DNA of 64,000 nucleotides, taken from Rikenellaceae bacterium (lineage in GTDB: Bacteria; Bacteroidota; Bacteroidia; Bacteroidales; UBA932). The stretch covers positions 19,680 through 83,679 of the forward strand of contig CAAGMI010000277.1 in assembly GCA_900771005.1 (NCBI GenBank). The letters are read 5' to 3'. A model generated the notes under the pieces. It worked only from the letters and a program-made list of their open reading frames with translations, was not told where the DNA came from and made no database searches. Below, piece after piece: positions 13,826-21,482 of this stretch; the stretch's first letter is position 1; every line of letters starts with the position of its first letter. The translations under genes were made by a program, and so were the position numbers.

Positions 13826-15172
13826 ATGCTTGAAAGGTACTACATACAGGTCATACTTCCTCTTCGCCTGAAATGGGAGCCGTGGTATTACTGTGAAGTG
13901 CCTGTGGAGACCGGAACCAGAGTCAGGGTCAGGAATTCCGGTCGGGAATATATCGGAGTGGTCAGTTCAACCGGAGGTTCCCCTGATATAGATGAAAAAA
14001 GAATCCTCAAGATAATATCGGTCGAAACGGGGCTTGAGCGCATACTCCCCTCTGAAATGGAATTCTGGCGTTTCATAACCGACTACTACCTTTGCAGTGT
14101 AGGAGAGGTTTACAAGTACGCTTATCCCGCGGGAGAGTCCAGGACGGAGGTAAAGTCATCCAGGAAGAAGATCGATTTGCGAAGGAACAATTCTTTCACT
14201 CCTGCACTGCAGCTTGAAAATTGCGGCAGGCCGATATTCGTAAGTGGAGCGAAGAGATCCGCCATATACGAAAAGCACATAGAAAAAACCCTCTCCGAAG
14301 GTCGTGACGTATTGCTGATAAGCCCGGACAAGCCAAGGGAATCATACGCTACGAGAAGGGAGTACGCCAAGGCTGTGAGATCAGACACACCTGTCGTGAT
14401 TGAAGGGAACAAAAGCAACATCTTCCTCCCGTTCACAAAACTGGGCCTGGTCATAATCGATGATGAAGATTCCGTTTCCTTCAAAAATAACGGCGCAGCC
14501 CCCAGATTCAACGGAAGGGATGCTGCGATAATGCTCGCCAGCATGCACGGGGCTGCTGTACTGCTGGGGTCCCTTACCCCTTCCCTCGAGACTGTTCTGA
14601 ACGTAAACAGCGGTAAATACAAGCACATAGAGACCGAGGCTCCGACGCTTGCAGAGTGTGAAATAATAGACACCGATGCCGAATTCAGAAAGAACGGAAT
14701 GGTAGGAGACCGCAGCCGCAAACTTATTGCAGCGGAGGAGGAAGTCACGGCCAGAGGCGGAAAATTCACCGAGATAAACAGCTGGGAGTTGGGGAAAGCA
14801 TTCAAGACAAAACTGGAGAAATATGATCTGGTGGCAGTTCTTCACGCAGAATTGATGTCCTCCAGGGCCGATTTCAGAGCTGATGAGAAATACAGCCATG
14901 CCATATTCAGACTGAGGTCGAGATGCCGTGGCAGGATAATGATACAGACCAGGGTTTCCGAGCGTTCGGTGGTCCCTGATCAGGATCTTCTCAAGGAGAG
15001 GAAGGAATTCAATTTCCCTCCTTTTTCACGTCTTGTCGAAATAAGGAAAAAAGACGAGGAAACAGTTGTCAGGCAGTATTTTCTCAAGAAGGACAAGTAC
15101 CTGGGTGAAAAGAAAAAAGAAATCGCCGGGAACATCCCAGGCGACTGTTTCATCGATGTGGATCCGTTATAG
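13826..15172 (+). CDS. priA: Degenerate PriA-like primosomal protein lacking helicase motifs
   Basis: 448 aa from the ATG at 13826; a GTG at 13802 in frame is less likely because the PriA 3'-DNA-binding domain begins at MLERYYIQVILPLRLK. PriA restarts stalled replication forks and is normally about 730-820 aa. Segments that still align are the N-terminal domain (residues 1-110, PVETGTRVRV, REYIGVV), KLGLVIIDDEDSVSFKN (about 204-220), RFNGRDAAIMLASMHG, VLLGSLTPSLETV and ERKEFNFPPFSRLVEIRK. Missing or changed: Walker A (VSGAKRSA at about 139-146 where GxTGSGKT is expected), DEEH reduced to DDED at 212-215, all zinc-finger cysteines, and the GRAGR motif. ATP hydrolysis looks impossible. The frame is intact over 1.3 kb, which suggests a retained structural role rather than a decaying pseudogene. 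The 3' end abuts mtnN. Confidence 0.8.
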   Translation: MLERYYIQVILPLRLKWEPWYYCEVPVETGTRVRVRNSGREYIGVVSSTGGSPDIDEKRILKIISVETGLERILPSEMEFWRFITDYYLCSVGEVYKYAYPAGESRTEVKSSRKKIDLRRNNSFTPALQLENCGRPIFVSGAKRSAIYEKHIEKTLSEGRDVLLISPDKPRESYATRREYAKAVRSDTPVVIEGNKSNIFLPFTKLGLVIIDDEDSVSFKNNGAAPRFNGRDAAIMLASMHGAAVLLGSLTPSLETVLNVNSGKYKHIETEAPTLAECEIIDTDAEFRKNGMVGDRSRKLIAAEEEVTARGGKFTEINSWELGKAFKTKLEKYDLVAVLHAELMSSRADFRADEKYSHAIFRLRSRCRGRIMIQTRVSERSVVPDQDLLKERKEFNFPPFSRLVEIRKKDEETVVRQYFLKKDKYLGEKKKEIAGNIPGDCFIDVDPL

Positions 15173-15808
15173 AATCTCCAGGAAACGTTCTACGGTCTCC
15201 ACGGACTTTTCTGTCACGCTTCCCCAGAAATCCTTATACTGAAGTATCCTGTCGTGAGAACCGACACAGTCGCTTATCACTCTAAGGCTCAGAAACGGTA
15301 CATCGTCCAAATGGCACACCTGGGCGACCGAACATGACTCCATATCGACGGCCAGAGCATCCGGGAATCTTTCCTTTATCTGGGCGATCTCTTCATCCCT
15401 CGTGCAGAATCTGTCGCCGCTGGCGATAAGTCCTGGAACAGCCCCTGCCTGTTTTGCCAGATCAAGAAGATGCGCATCGGCATCGAATCTTGGCGGAAGG
15501 CCCTGCACCTGCCCGTATTCATTGCCTTCACCGCACCAGACATCATGATAGGCCACCTGGCTTGAGGCTACCACGTCCATAACCGCGATAGATGTGTCAG
15601 CACCTCCGGCGCATCCCGTACTTATCAGGCAGTCGGGCTTATGGAGGGATATCATCTCGACAGCCTTGATGGCGGCATTTACCTTTCCTATGCCACTCCT
15701 CGCAAGCACCAGGTCATTTCCACCAAGCTTTCCCGACGATTGTCCGCCGATCAGACCTGAGATGATCTCATACTCCTTGCTCATTGCTATGATGATGCCT
15801 ACCTTCAT
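15167..15808 (-). CDS. mtnN: 5'-methylthioadenosine/S-adenosylhomocysteine nucleosidase
   Basis: 213 aa, starting at MKVGIIIAMSKEYE; the open frame runs 44 codons further upstream but through a terminator and promoter, so that part is not coding. The enzyme cleaves MTA and SAH to adenine plus the thioribose sugar in methionine salvage and detoxification of SAH. Family features: STGCAGG, DVVASSQVAYHD, GLIASGDRF, the VDMES substrate-binding motif and the catalytic Asp in RVISDC. The TATATTTG box ends only 8 nt before the ATG. Convergent with the PriA-like gene; the two stop codons abut. Confidence 0.93.
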   Translation of the reverse strand: MKVGIIIAMSKEYEIISGLIGGQSSGKLGGNDLVLARSGIGKVNAAIKAVEMISLHKPDCLISTGCAGGADTSIAVMDVVASSQVAYHDVWCGEGNEYGQVQGLPPRFDADAHLLDLAKQAGAVPGLIASGDRFCTRDEEIAQIKERFPDALAVDMESCSVAQVCHLDDVPFLSLRVISDCVGSHDRILQYKDFWGSVTEKSVETVERFLEIL

Positions 15809-15816
15809 ACCGGATG

Positions 15817-15824
15817 CAAATATA
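15817..15824 (-). promoter_or_regulatory. -7 promoter box (TATATTTG) directly before mtnN
   Basis: Minus-strand TATATTTG with 8 nt between it and the mtnN ATG, implying an almost leaderless transcript. No TTTG at 19-21 nt upstream; that position is occupied by the rpmE2 terminator. Confidence 0.65.
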
Positions 15825-15825
15825 A

Positions 15826-15856
15826 GAAAAAAGGCCGCAACCTTGTTGCAGCCTTT
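15826..15856 (-). terminator. Rho-independent terminator of rpmE2
   Basis: Minus strand AAAGGCTGCAAC, 3-nt loop, GTTGCGGCCTTT (11 of 12 pairs), then a T-rich run. Lies 22 nt after the rpmE2 stop and just upstream of the mtnN promoter box. Confidence 0.85.
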
Positions 15857-15878
15857 AACCCTATTTGTCGCCTCAGAA

Positions 15879-16130
15879 TTATTTCTGACGGCTCTTGTAC
15901 CTCTGATAGAACTGGTCAACACGTCCGGCAGTATCGACAATCTTCTTCTTGCCGGTGTAGAATGGGTGAGATGTGTTTGAAATCTCGACCTTTACAAGAG
16001 GATATTCAACGCCCTCGATAGTGATGGTCTCCTTTGTGGTGGCGCAACTGCGGGTGATGAATACATCTTCGTTTGACATATCCTTGAAAGCTACAAGACG
16101 GTAGGTTTCGGGATGGATTCCTTGTTTCAT
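15879..16130 (-). CDS. rpmE2: 50S ribosomal protein L31 type B
   Basis: 83 aa. Begins MKQGIHPETYRLVAFKDMS and has ITRSCATTKETI, EGVEYPLVKVEISNTSHPFYTGKKK and GRVDQFYQRYKSR, all diagnostic of bL31 type B. The CxxC zinc ligands of the zinc-binding form are absent, so this is the zinc-independent paralogue. Single-gene unit with a perfect promoter and a strong terminator. Confidence 0.96.
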   Translation of the reverse strand: MKQGIHPETYRLVAFKDMSNEDVFITRSCATTKETITIEGVEYPLVKVEISNTSHPFYTGKKKIVDTAGRVDQFYQRYKSRQK

Positions 16131-16156
16131 ATTACTTTTTTGTTTAGAATCGGGCG

Positions 16157-16187
16157 CAAATATAGAAAATAAATCCGATACGTCAAA
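16157..16187 (-). promoter_or_regulatory. Full promoter (TTTG-N19-TATATTTG) of rpmE2
   Basis: Minus strand: TTTG at 16184-16187, exactly 19 nt, then TATATTTG at 16157-16164, which is the complete consensus. About 26 nt separate the box from the ATG. Confidence 0.85.
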
Positions 16188-16190
16188 CAG

Positions 16191-17255
16191 TTATTTCTTT
16201 CTGTACGGCGCATCGTCATACAGAATGAAGCGTTTGGCCTTTCTGATCCATTTCTGCTCCTCAATCTTGACGTGCTCCTGCACGACATCATAAGTGATGT
16301 TCCCTCTGAGATATTCAGATATGACGGGATCCGCCACCTTGACGTGAAGGCTGTCCGTCATCACGAACTCCGGATAACGCTCAGCCATGCACCTCATCAG
16401 AAGAAGTGTGTGCAACAGAGAGTGGTACTTCACTCCCGGAAGAAGAATTATCTGATACCCGTAACATTCTACATCCTTGTATATCCCGGCCGTAGGCGTG
16501 AACGAGCAGGGACGGAGGAGAACACCTTCCGGACAAGGCAGGTCATTTTCCCCCTCATTCTTTATGAACGGAGCACCGAAATACTCATAAGGGCGTGTCG
16601 TTCCGATGCCGGGAGTGATGTTGGTATTGTTCCAAAGAGCGCCTCCGCTGTACAGTTCACAGGTAAAGAGCCCCGGGATGTCGGCGGAAGGGGCGATTGT
16701 CCAAGGGAGTATGGTCCTGGATGCGGACGAAGCCATCGCAGATATGATATGGAGCGGGAACTTGGCCCCTATCTCATCGTAATACAGGCTGGCAAGTTCA
16801 CCGAGCGTCAACCCGTGACGGTGCGCAACCTTCGGTGTCCATATGTCGGAATCAACGGAAGGGATCGTCCCTTCCACTATCCTGCCTGCAGGATTGATGT
16901 GGTCCACAATATATATGGAAGGGCCATCCTCCATCCTGGCCCGCGTACTGAGCATACGCATCACATCTCTGGTATAGTTGAAATATCTGCTGCCGGTATC
17001 CTGAATCTCCACCACAACGGCATCAAGTCCTTCCATATCCTCCTGCGTGAAATCTATATGGTTGGTGCCGCCCGTCAGTTCCGAATTGCGCGGCTTGAAC
17101 AGACGCACCAGGTTCCCCCTCTCCCGGAAGATCTCATATACATATTTCCCGGACACGGGATCCCAGCAGTTCTGGGTACAGAAAACCCCAACACGGCCGT
17201 CAACAAGGCCCTTGTCAAGTTGTTCTGCTATTCCTGTCGTTCTGAAGCTAAACAT
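16191..17255 (-). CDS. DUF1343 / NamZ-like exo-beta-N-acetylmuramidase (GH171)
   Basis: 354 aa. The DUF1343 family includes NamZ, which releases terminal N-acetylmuramic acid from the non-reducing end of peptidoglycan fragments. Visible family segments: GRVGVFCTQNCWDP, the conserved VVVEIQDTGSRYFNYTRDVMR (about residues 79-99), VDHINPAGR, VEGTIP, HRHGLTLGELA, LWNNTNITPGIGTTRPYEYFGAP. No signal peptide is visible, although NamZ homologues are often exported, so a cytoplasmic or recycling role is possible. It overlaps the 3' end of the GlmM-like gene by 8 nt, linking MurNAc release with amino-sugar phosphate metabolism. Confidence 0.87.
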   Translation of the reverse strand: MFSFRTTGIAEQLDKGLVDGRVGVFCTQNCWDPVSGKYVYEIFRERGNLVRLFKPRNSELTGGTNHIDFTQEDMEGLDAVVVEIQDTGSRYFNYTRDVMRMLSTRARMEDGPSIYIVDHINPAGRIVEGTIPSVDSDIWTPKVAHRHGLTLGELASLYYDEIGAKFPLHIISAMASSASRTILPWTIAPSADIPGLFTCELYSGGALWNNTNITPGIGTTRPYEYFGAPFIKNEGENDLPCPEGVLLRPCSFTPTAGIYKDVECYGYQIILLPGVKYHSLLHTLLLMRCMAERYPEFVMTDSLHVKVADPVISEYLRGNITYDVVQEHVKIEEQKWIRKAKRFILYDDAPYRKK

Positions 17256-18648
17256 TTATGATCTTATTTGCTATTCCTATCACTTCCTGAGCAAGTTTTT
17301 CTGCAGCTTCCACGGTAGGAGCTTCGGAATAAATGCGGATAATCGGTTCAGTATTGGATTTCCTGAGATGGACCCAGCTTCTCGTCGCCTCGAAGTCAAT
17401 CTTCACGCCGTCGATATCATTGATCCTTTCATTCGAGAAATGATTTTTCATTTCACACAGAATCTTATCTATCAAGGCATTGTCTGACAAGTCGATCCTG
17501 TTCTTGGCTATATGGTATTCAGGCAGGGTCGCCTTATACTCGCTCACTTTCATCTTGAGGTGTGCAAGATGACTCAGGAAGAGTGCGGTTCCCACCATTG
17601 CATCCCTTCCGCAATGTGAGGACGGGAAGATGACTCCCCCGTTGCCCTCTCCGCCGATCAGAGCACCGACCTCGTGCATTCTGGTGGTCACATTGACTTC
17701 ACCCACAGCAGCCGCATAATAGGTTCCCCCGAATCTTTCTGTCACGTCACGCAATGCCCGGGAACTTGACAGGTTGGAAACCGTATTGGCGCCGGGGTGT
17801 CTTGAAAGCAGATAATCCGCCACAGAGACAAGCGTATATTCCTCCACGAAAGGTTCTCCGTTCTCACAGATGAAAGCGAGCCTGTCCACATCCGGATCGA
17901 CGCTTATTCCGAGGTCTGCATTATTGTCCACCACAGTGCGGCACAGCTGTTCAAGATTCTTGGGAAGCGGTTCCGGATTGTGTGCAAAGTCACCTGACGG
18001 ATCAAGATTCAATCCTATGCAGCGGACGCCCAGCCGTTCGAGCAGTCTAGGCATTATTATCCCTCCGACACTGTTTATCGCATCGAGGACAACTGTAAAT
18101 CCCGCCTTTCTGACAGCATCTGCATCCACATCTTCAAGTGCAAGGACAGAGTCTATGTGTTCGTCCGTAAAATCGTGGCATTCAATATGGCCGAGCTCGT
18201 CAACCCCGGCAAAGTCAAAGTCGCCCTTCTCCGCAAGGTCAAGGATAGCCTGACCCTGAGCGGCAGTCAGGAACTCCCCTTCTTCATTGAGAAGTTTCAG
18301 GGCGTTCCACTGTCTCGGGTTGTGGGATGCCGTGATGATTATACCTCCGTCTGCATTGGCGAACCTGACTGCAAGCTCCGTGGTAGGAGTCGATGCAAAT
18401 CCGCACTTGACCACATCCACACCGCAACTTACAAGAGTGCCGCAGACCAATTGCTCCACCATTTCTCCGCTTATTCTGGCATCACGGCCGACAACGACCT
18501 TGTATTTCCTGCCGAACGGCTTTTTCCTGTCGCGCAGGCAGGCGCAGTATGCATAAGTGAACTTTACTATGTCAACGGGGGTAAGCCCCTCTCCGGACGG
18601 ACCGCCTATGGTCCCGCGTATTCCGGATATGGATTTTATCAGTGTCAT
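17248..18648 (-). CDS. glmM: Phosphoglucosamine mutase / phosphomannomutase family (GlmM-like)
   Basis: 466 aa from MTLIKSISGIRGTIGG; the frame is open further upstream but that part lies before the promoter box. Alpha-D-phosphohexomutase fold: active Ser in IIITASHNPRQWN, metal loop DPDVDRLAF, sugar loop GGEGNGGVIFP, phosphate loop RKSNTEPIIRIY. GlmM isomerises glucosamine-6-P to glucosamine-1-P for UDP-GlcNAc; the family also contains phosphomannomutases, and the assignment is by overall similarity to Bacteroidota GlmM. Promoter box TATTTTTG ends 6 nt before the ATG. Likely cotranscribed with the NamZ-like gene. Confidence 0.87.
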   Translation of the reverse strand: MTLIKSISGIRGTIGGPSGEGLTPVDIVKFTYAYCACLRDRKKPFGRKYKVVVGRDARISGEMVEQLVCGTLVSCGVDVVKCGFASTPTTELAVRFANADGGIIITASHNPRQWNALKLLNEEGEFLTAAQGQAILDLAEKGDFDFAGVDELGHIECHDFTDEHIDSVLALEDVDADAVRKAGFTVVLDAINSVGGIIMPRLLERLGVRCIGLNLDPSGDFAHNPEPLPKNLEQLCRTVVDNNADLGISVDPDVDRLAFICENGEPFVEEYTLVSVADYLLSRHPGANTVSNLSSSRALRDVTERFGGTYYAAAVGEVNVTTRMHEVGALIGGEGNGGVIFPSSHCGRDAMVGTALFLSHLAHLKMKVSEYKATLPEYHIAKNRIDLSDNALIDKILCEMKNHFSNERINDIDGVKIDFEATRSWVHLRKSNTEPIIRIYSEAPTVEAAEKLAQEVIGIANKIINV

Positions 18649-18654
18649 ATTCTG

Positions 18655-18662
18655 CAAAAATA
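18655..18662 (-). promoter_or_regulatory. -7 promoter box (TATTTTTG) directly before glmM
   Basis: Minus-strand TATTTTTG with 6 nt between it and the ATG (18648), predicting transcription from about the first base of the start codon. A weaker plus-strand box for the DUF486 gene (TAAATTCG, 18675-18682) lies 12 nt away. Confidence 0.65.
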
Positions 18663-18703
18663 GATATTTTATCGTAAATTCGCAGACCAAAACATATCGG
18701 GAA

Positions 18704-19081
18704 ATGAATATCAACGGGTTGTGGACCATACTTTTGCTTATCGTGTCGAACGTTTTCATGACATTCGCCTGGTACGGTCAGTTGAAACTTGCCGAAATCG
18801 CGCCGTCTTCCAGGGACTGGCCACTGATACTCGTAATTCTGATGTCCTGGGGAATAGCTCTTTTTGAATATTCCTTCATGGTACCGGCCAACAGGCTCGG
18901 CTCGAACGTCAACGGAGGCCCGTTCAACCTGGTGCAGTTGAAGGTGATACAGGAAGCAGTCTCACTCACGGTCTTCACCGTAATCTGCGCCTTCGTATTC
19001 AAGAACCAACCCATACAGTGGAACCATTTCGTTTCATTCGGCCTTATCATCCTGGCTGTATTCTTCGCGTTCCTGAAGTAA
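18704..19081 (+). CDS. DMT-superfamily membrane protein (DUF486)
   Basis: 125 aa with four predicted transmembrane helices. The start MNINGLWTILLLIVSNVFMTFAWYGQLK and the segments LFEYSFMVPANRLG and FNLVQLKVIQEAVSL are typical of the DUF486 family, small four-helix relatives of drug/metabolite transporters. Substrate unknown. I chose the ATG at 18704 because the upstream in-frame part is antisense to glmM. The tRNA-Glu gene follows 51 nt later with its own promoter. Confidence 0.88.
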   Translation: MNINGLWTILLLIVSNVFMTFAWYGQLKLAEIAPSSRDWPLILVILMSWGIALFEYSFMVPANRLGSNVNGGPFNLVQLKVIQEAVSLTVFTVICAFVFKNQPIQWNHFVSFGLIILAVFFAFLK

Positions 19082-19084
19082 AAA

Positions 19085-19115
19085 TTTGCAGGTTTCATTT
19101 TTATCCTTATATTTG
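19085..19115 (+). promoter_or_regulatory. Full promoter (TTTG-N19-TATATTTG) of tRNA-Glu
   Basis: TTTG at 19085-19088, 19-nt spacer, TATATTTG at 19108-19115; 17 nt before the tRNA. Same architecture as the tRNA-Phe and rpmE2 promoters. Confidence 0.85.
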
Positions 19116-19132
19116 CAGTCCCAAAACCGAAT

Positions 19133-19204
19133 GGTGGGTTCGTATAACGGTTAGTACTCAAGATTCTCAATCTTGCAATAGGAGTTCGATTCTCCTACCC
19201 ACTA
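19133..19204 (+). tRNA. tRNA-Glu (CTC)
   Basis: 72 nt. Acceptor GGTGGGT with ACCCACT (first pair G-U), anticodon arm CAAGA-TTCTCAA-TCTTG with anticodon CTC reading GAG, T-arm AGGAG-TTCGATT-CTCCT, discriminator A. CCA not encoded. Confidence 0.93.
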
Positions 19205-19205
19205 C

Positions 19206-19237
19206 AAAAAGCCCGAAGCTGCTGCTTCGGGTTTTTT
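19206..19237 (+). terminator. Rho-independent terminator after tRNA-Glu
   Basis: CCCGAAGC (19212-19219), TGCT loop, GCTTCGGG (19224-19231), then six T. Begins 2 nt after the tRNA. Confidence 0.9.
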
Positions 19238-19351
19238 GTAGCCCCACCTCTCAACCCCAGTCGCTCCGCGACAGCCCCTGTCAGTGGCATGCGGCTCCAC
19301 TAACGTTTCGCCGGCGACTCCCGTCGTTCGCATCGCTCACTCCTTCGTCGC
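19238..19351. other. Gene-free GC-rich spacer between two terminators
   Basis: About 114 nt of GC-rich sequence with short recurring units (CTCCGCGAC, TCGTTCGCATCGCTCAC, TTCGTCGCGGC) on one strand. No ORF with a start, no tRNA, and no promoter box of the local type. Its composition differs from the AT-rich spacers elsewhere in the window. Nature unknown. Confidence 0.5.
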
Positions 19352-19373
19352 GGCACCTGATGGTGCCTTTTTT
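19352..19373 (+). terminator. Second terminator-like hairpin
   Basis: GGCACC, TGAT loop, GGTGCC, then six T. It lies 28 nt before the ATG of the next gene. Confidence 0.65.
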
Positions 19374-19386
19374 CGTTTTTATTTAT

Positions 19387-19394
19387 TACATTTG
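19387..19394 (+). promoter_or_regulatory. -7 promoter box (TACATTTG) directly before the gene at 19402
   Basis: TACATTTG with 7 nt to the ATG at 19402; predicted leaderless transcript. Probably drives the whole run up to 27941. Confidence 0.65.
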
Positions 19395-19401
19395 TAGTAT
19401 T

Positions 19402-19824
19402 ATGAAAACAAGAACAAAAGTTATCACCTGGATTGCTGCAATACTGATTGTAGCGGCAGCCGCAGCTGTATTCTTCAAGTTTTTCTTCGTATTCGGAGAA
19501 GGTGTGAAAGCCGGCGAACTGAATCAGATCATGTACAAAGGATGGGTATTCAAAACCTATGAAGGAAGACTGATCCAGACAGGATTCAACAGCGGAGCCA
19601 AAAACGGCGGCAAGATCCAGTCGAATGAATTCAACTTTTCCGTAGTTGACAAGAATATTGCAGATTCGCTTATGCAATGTAGCGGGAAACTCGTAAAACT
19701 TCACTATGTGGAATATAACGGCAAGCTTCCGTGGAGAGGTATGCAGAAGCACATAGTGGATGGCATACTGTCCGTAGAGCAGTCGAATCAGAATACCACG
19801 ATTCCAATAGTCGACGGAGAATGA
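19402..19824 (+). CDS. Conserved membrane-anchored hypothetical protein
   Basis: 140 aa. One N-terminal transmembrane helix (about residues 8-28, WIAAILIVAAAAAVFFKFFF) followed by a soluble domain with GVKAGELNQIMYKGWVFKTYEGRLIQTGF, which is conserved in Bacteroidota. Similar proteins are often labelled 6-phosphogluconate dehydrogenase in databases, but nothing in this short sequence resembles that enzyme, so I do not use the name. The topology suggests the domain faces the periplasm. The stop overlaps the next start as ATGA. Function unknown. Confidence 0.75.
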   Translation: MKTRTKVITWIAAILIVAAAAAVFFKFFFVFGEGVKAGELNQIMYKGWVFKTYEGRLIQTGFNSGAKNGGKIQSNEFNFSVVDKNIADSLMQCSGKLVKLHYVEYNGKLPWRGMQKHIVDGILSVEQSNQNTTIPIVDGE

Positions 19825-21470
19825 TGACCAGATCCATTGTGCCGGCATTCCTGCTGGCCTTCTGTTGCCTGTGCGCACAGGCACAGATCACTGTAGGCGA
19901 ATCAGTATCAAGGAATGAGTTCGGAATAGATGGCGGGACATTCATAAGCCCGTCAGGGACTCTCAAGGCCGTGTATGTAAAGGATGAGAGCGCTATAAGC
20001 GAGTTTCCTCTGCTGAACATACGCACCAGGACAGGAGAGCTGAAAAGCATAAAATATCCGATGAACGGCATGCCTTCGGAGAAACTTCTCCTGCAGGTCA
20101 GGGACAGTCTGGAAAATGTCATCAGCACAATGCAGGTAAGTGATTTCACGGATGAGAGATATCTTACCGGCATCAGTTGGTCACCGGACGACAGATACAT
20201 TTTCATCCAGGTACTCGACAGAGCCCAGCACCATATGCACCTGAATATGTACAGGGCTGAAGACGGAAGTTTCGTGCGAACCCTGCTTACCGAGGAGAAC
20301 GATGCCTGGGTAGAACCGCTGGACCCGCTTTACAATATCAAGGGAAGCTACAGATTCATATACAGGACAAACAACCGTGACGGCTATCGCAATCTGTATG
20401 AGCTCGATACCCTTGGGCATCTGCGCCGGCTCACCGTCACCGATGCCGACGTGCAATATATGGGCAATGACGGCAGGTATCTGTACTACACATCTGCAGA
20501 AGTCTCCCCTATCGAGAACCATCTTTTCAGACTTGACCTTAAAAAGAAGAAAGCCAAACCGGAAAGACTCACCAAAGAGCCAGGCTGGCACAGGATCATA
20601 ATGGCGAAGGACTGCAGCTACAGGGACGTGTGGAGCAGCCTGGAGCAGCCTCCTTCAGACAGGACCGAGGCCGTCAAAGACAGCCTTTTAAAGAACAGGC
20701 GCGCCATCGTCGAGCTTGGATCGGTCAAGTCCGCAGACGGGAAATATGACAACTACTACCGCCTGGTGAAGCCTCTGGACTTCGACCCTCAGAAGAAGTA
20801 CCCTCTTGTACTTTACGTTTACGGAGGGCCTCATTCACAGATGGTAACGGACAGCTGGATGGGAGCCGCAAGGGATCTCGACATAGTTCTTGCGGAAAAA
20901 GGCTTCATCGTTTATACCCAGGACAACAGAGGCACGCAGAACAGGGGCATGGAGTACGAGCAGGCGATAAACCGCAGGTGCGGTCAGGTCGAGATGGAAG
21001 ACCAGATGGCAGGCCTCAGACAGCTTCTTGAAAACAGTCCTTGGATAGACAGCTCAAGGATTGGAGTAAGCGGATGGAGCTATGGTGGTTTCATGACAAT
21101 TTCGTTGATGACGACTTATCCCGACATGTTCAAGGCAGCGGCATGCGGTGGACCCGTGATAGACTGGAAATGGTATGAGGTGATGTATGGAGAAAGATAT
21201 ATGGATACCCCTCAGACCAATCCGGAAGGATTTGAGCAGACATCGATCATAAACAAGGCGGACAGGCTCAAGGGCAAACTTCTCATATGTCAGGGCATGA
21301 ATGACGAAACGGTACTGCCGATCAACTCCCTGAGTTTCGTACAGAAGTGTGTGGAACTTGGGATACAGCTGGATTATTTCCCATACCCGGTATCGCCTCA
21401 CAATGTCGAGAGAAAATGGCGGCAGCATCTGCTGACCAAATTCGCCGACTATTTCACTGAGAATCTATAA
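19821..21470 (+). CDS. S9 family (DPP IV-like) prolyl peptidase, secreted
   Basis: 549 aa from the first of two adjacent ATGs (19821), chosen because a signal peptide begins there (RSIVPAFLLAFCCLCAQAQ). The beta-propeller half contains WSPDDRYIFIQ and NRDGYRNLYELD. The alpha/beta-hydrolase half has nucleophile S420 in GWSYGG, D495 in GMNDE and H527 in SPHN, with VYGGPHSQMV before it. These peptidases release X-Pro dipeptides from peptide N-termini in the periplasm. At 549 aa it is about 170 residues shorter than a usual DPP IV, with the deficit in the propeller. Overlaps the preceding gene by 4 nt; kbl follows after 12 nt. Confidence 0.88.
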   Translation: MMTRSIVPAFLLAFCCLCAQAQITVGESVSRNEFGIDGGTFISPSGTLKAVYVKDESAISEFPLLNIRTRTGELKSIKYPMNGMPSEKLLLQVRDSLENVISTMQVSDFTDERYLTGISWSPDDRYIFIQVLDRAQHHMHLNMYRAEDGSFVRTLLTEENDAWVEPLDPLYNIKGSYRFIYRTNNRDGYRNLYELDTLGHLRRLTVTDADVQYMGNDGRYLYYTSAEVSPIENHLFRLDLKKKKAKPERLTKEPGWHRIIMAKDCSYRDVWSSLEQPPSDRTEAVKDSLLKNRRAIVELGSVKSADGKYDNYYRLVKPLDFDPQKKYPLVLYVYGGPHSQMVTDSWMGAARDLDIVLAEKGFIVYTQDNRGTQNRGMEYEQAINRRCGQVEMEDQMAGLRQLLENSPWIDSSRIGVSGWSYGGFMTISLMTTYPDMFKAAACGGPVIDWKWYEVMYGERYMDTPQTNPEGFEQTSIINKADRLKGKLLICQGMNDETVLPINSLSFVQKCVELGIQLDYFPYPVSPHNVERKWRQHLLTKFADYFTENL

Positions 21471-21482
21471 AAACAAAATATT

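Noticed and set aside
13826..15172. Frameshifted priA pseudogene
   Set aside because: One uninterrupted frame with matching blocks in order from N- to C-terminus; losses look like deletions and substitutions within a kept frame.
15809..15940. 44-codon N-terminal extension of mtnN
   Set aside because: Contains the rpmE2 terminator and the mtnN promoter box and even reaches into rpmE2; the conserved protein begins at 15808.
16272..17261. 329-codon plus-strand ORF opposite the NamZ-like gene
   Set aside because: Antisense to conserved DUF1343 motifs.
18649..18759. 37-codon N-terminal extension of glmM
   Set aside because: Spans the promoter box and the start of the divergent DUF486 gene; family start is at MTLIKSISG.
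19402..19824. Label 6-phosphogluconate dehydrogenase for the small membrane protein
   Set aside because: Remembered as a common database label for similar proteins, but the 140-aa sequence has no dinucleotide-binding or catalytic motifs of that enzyme.
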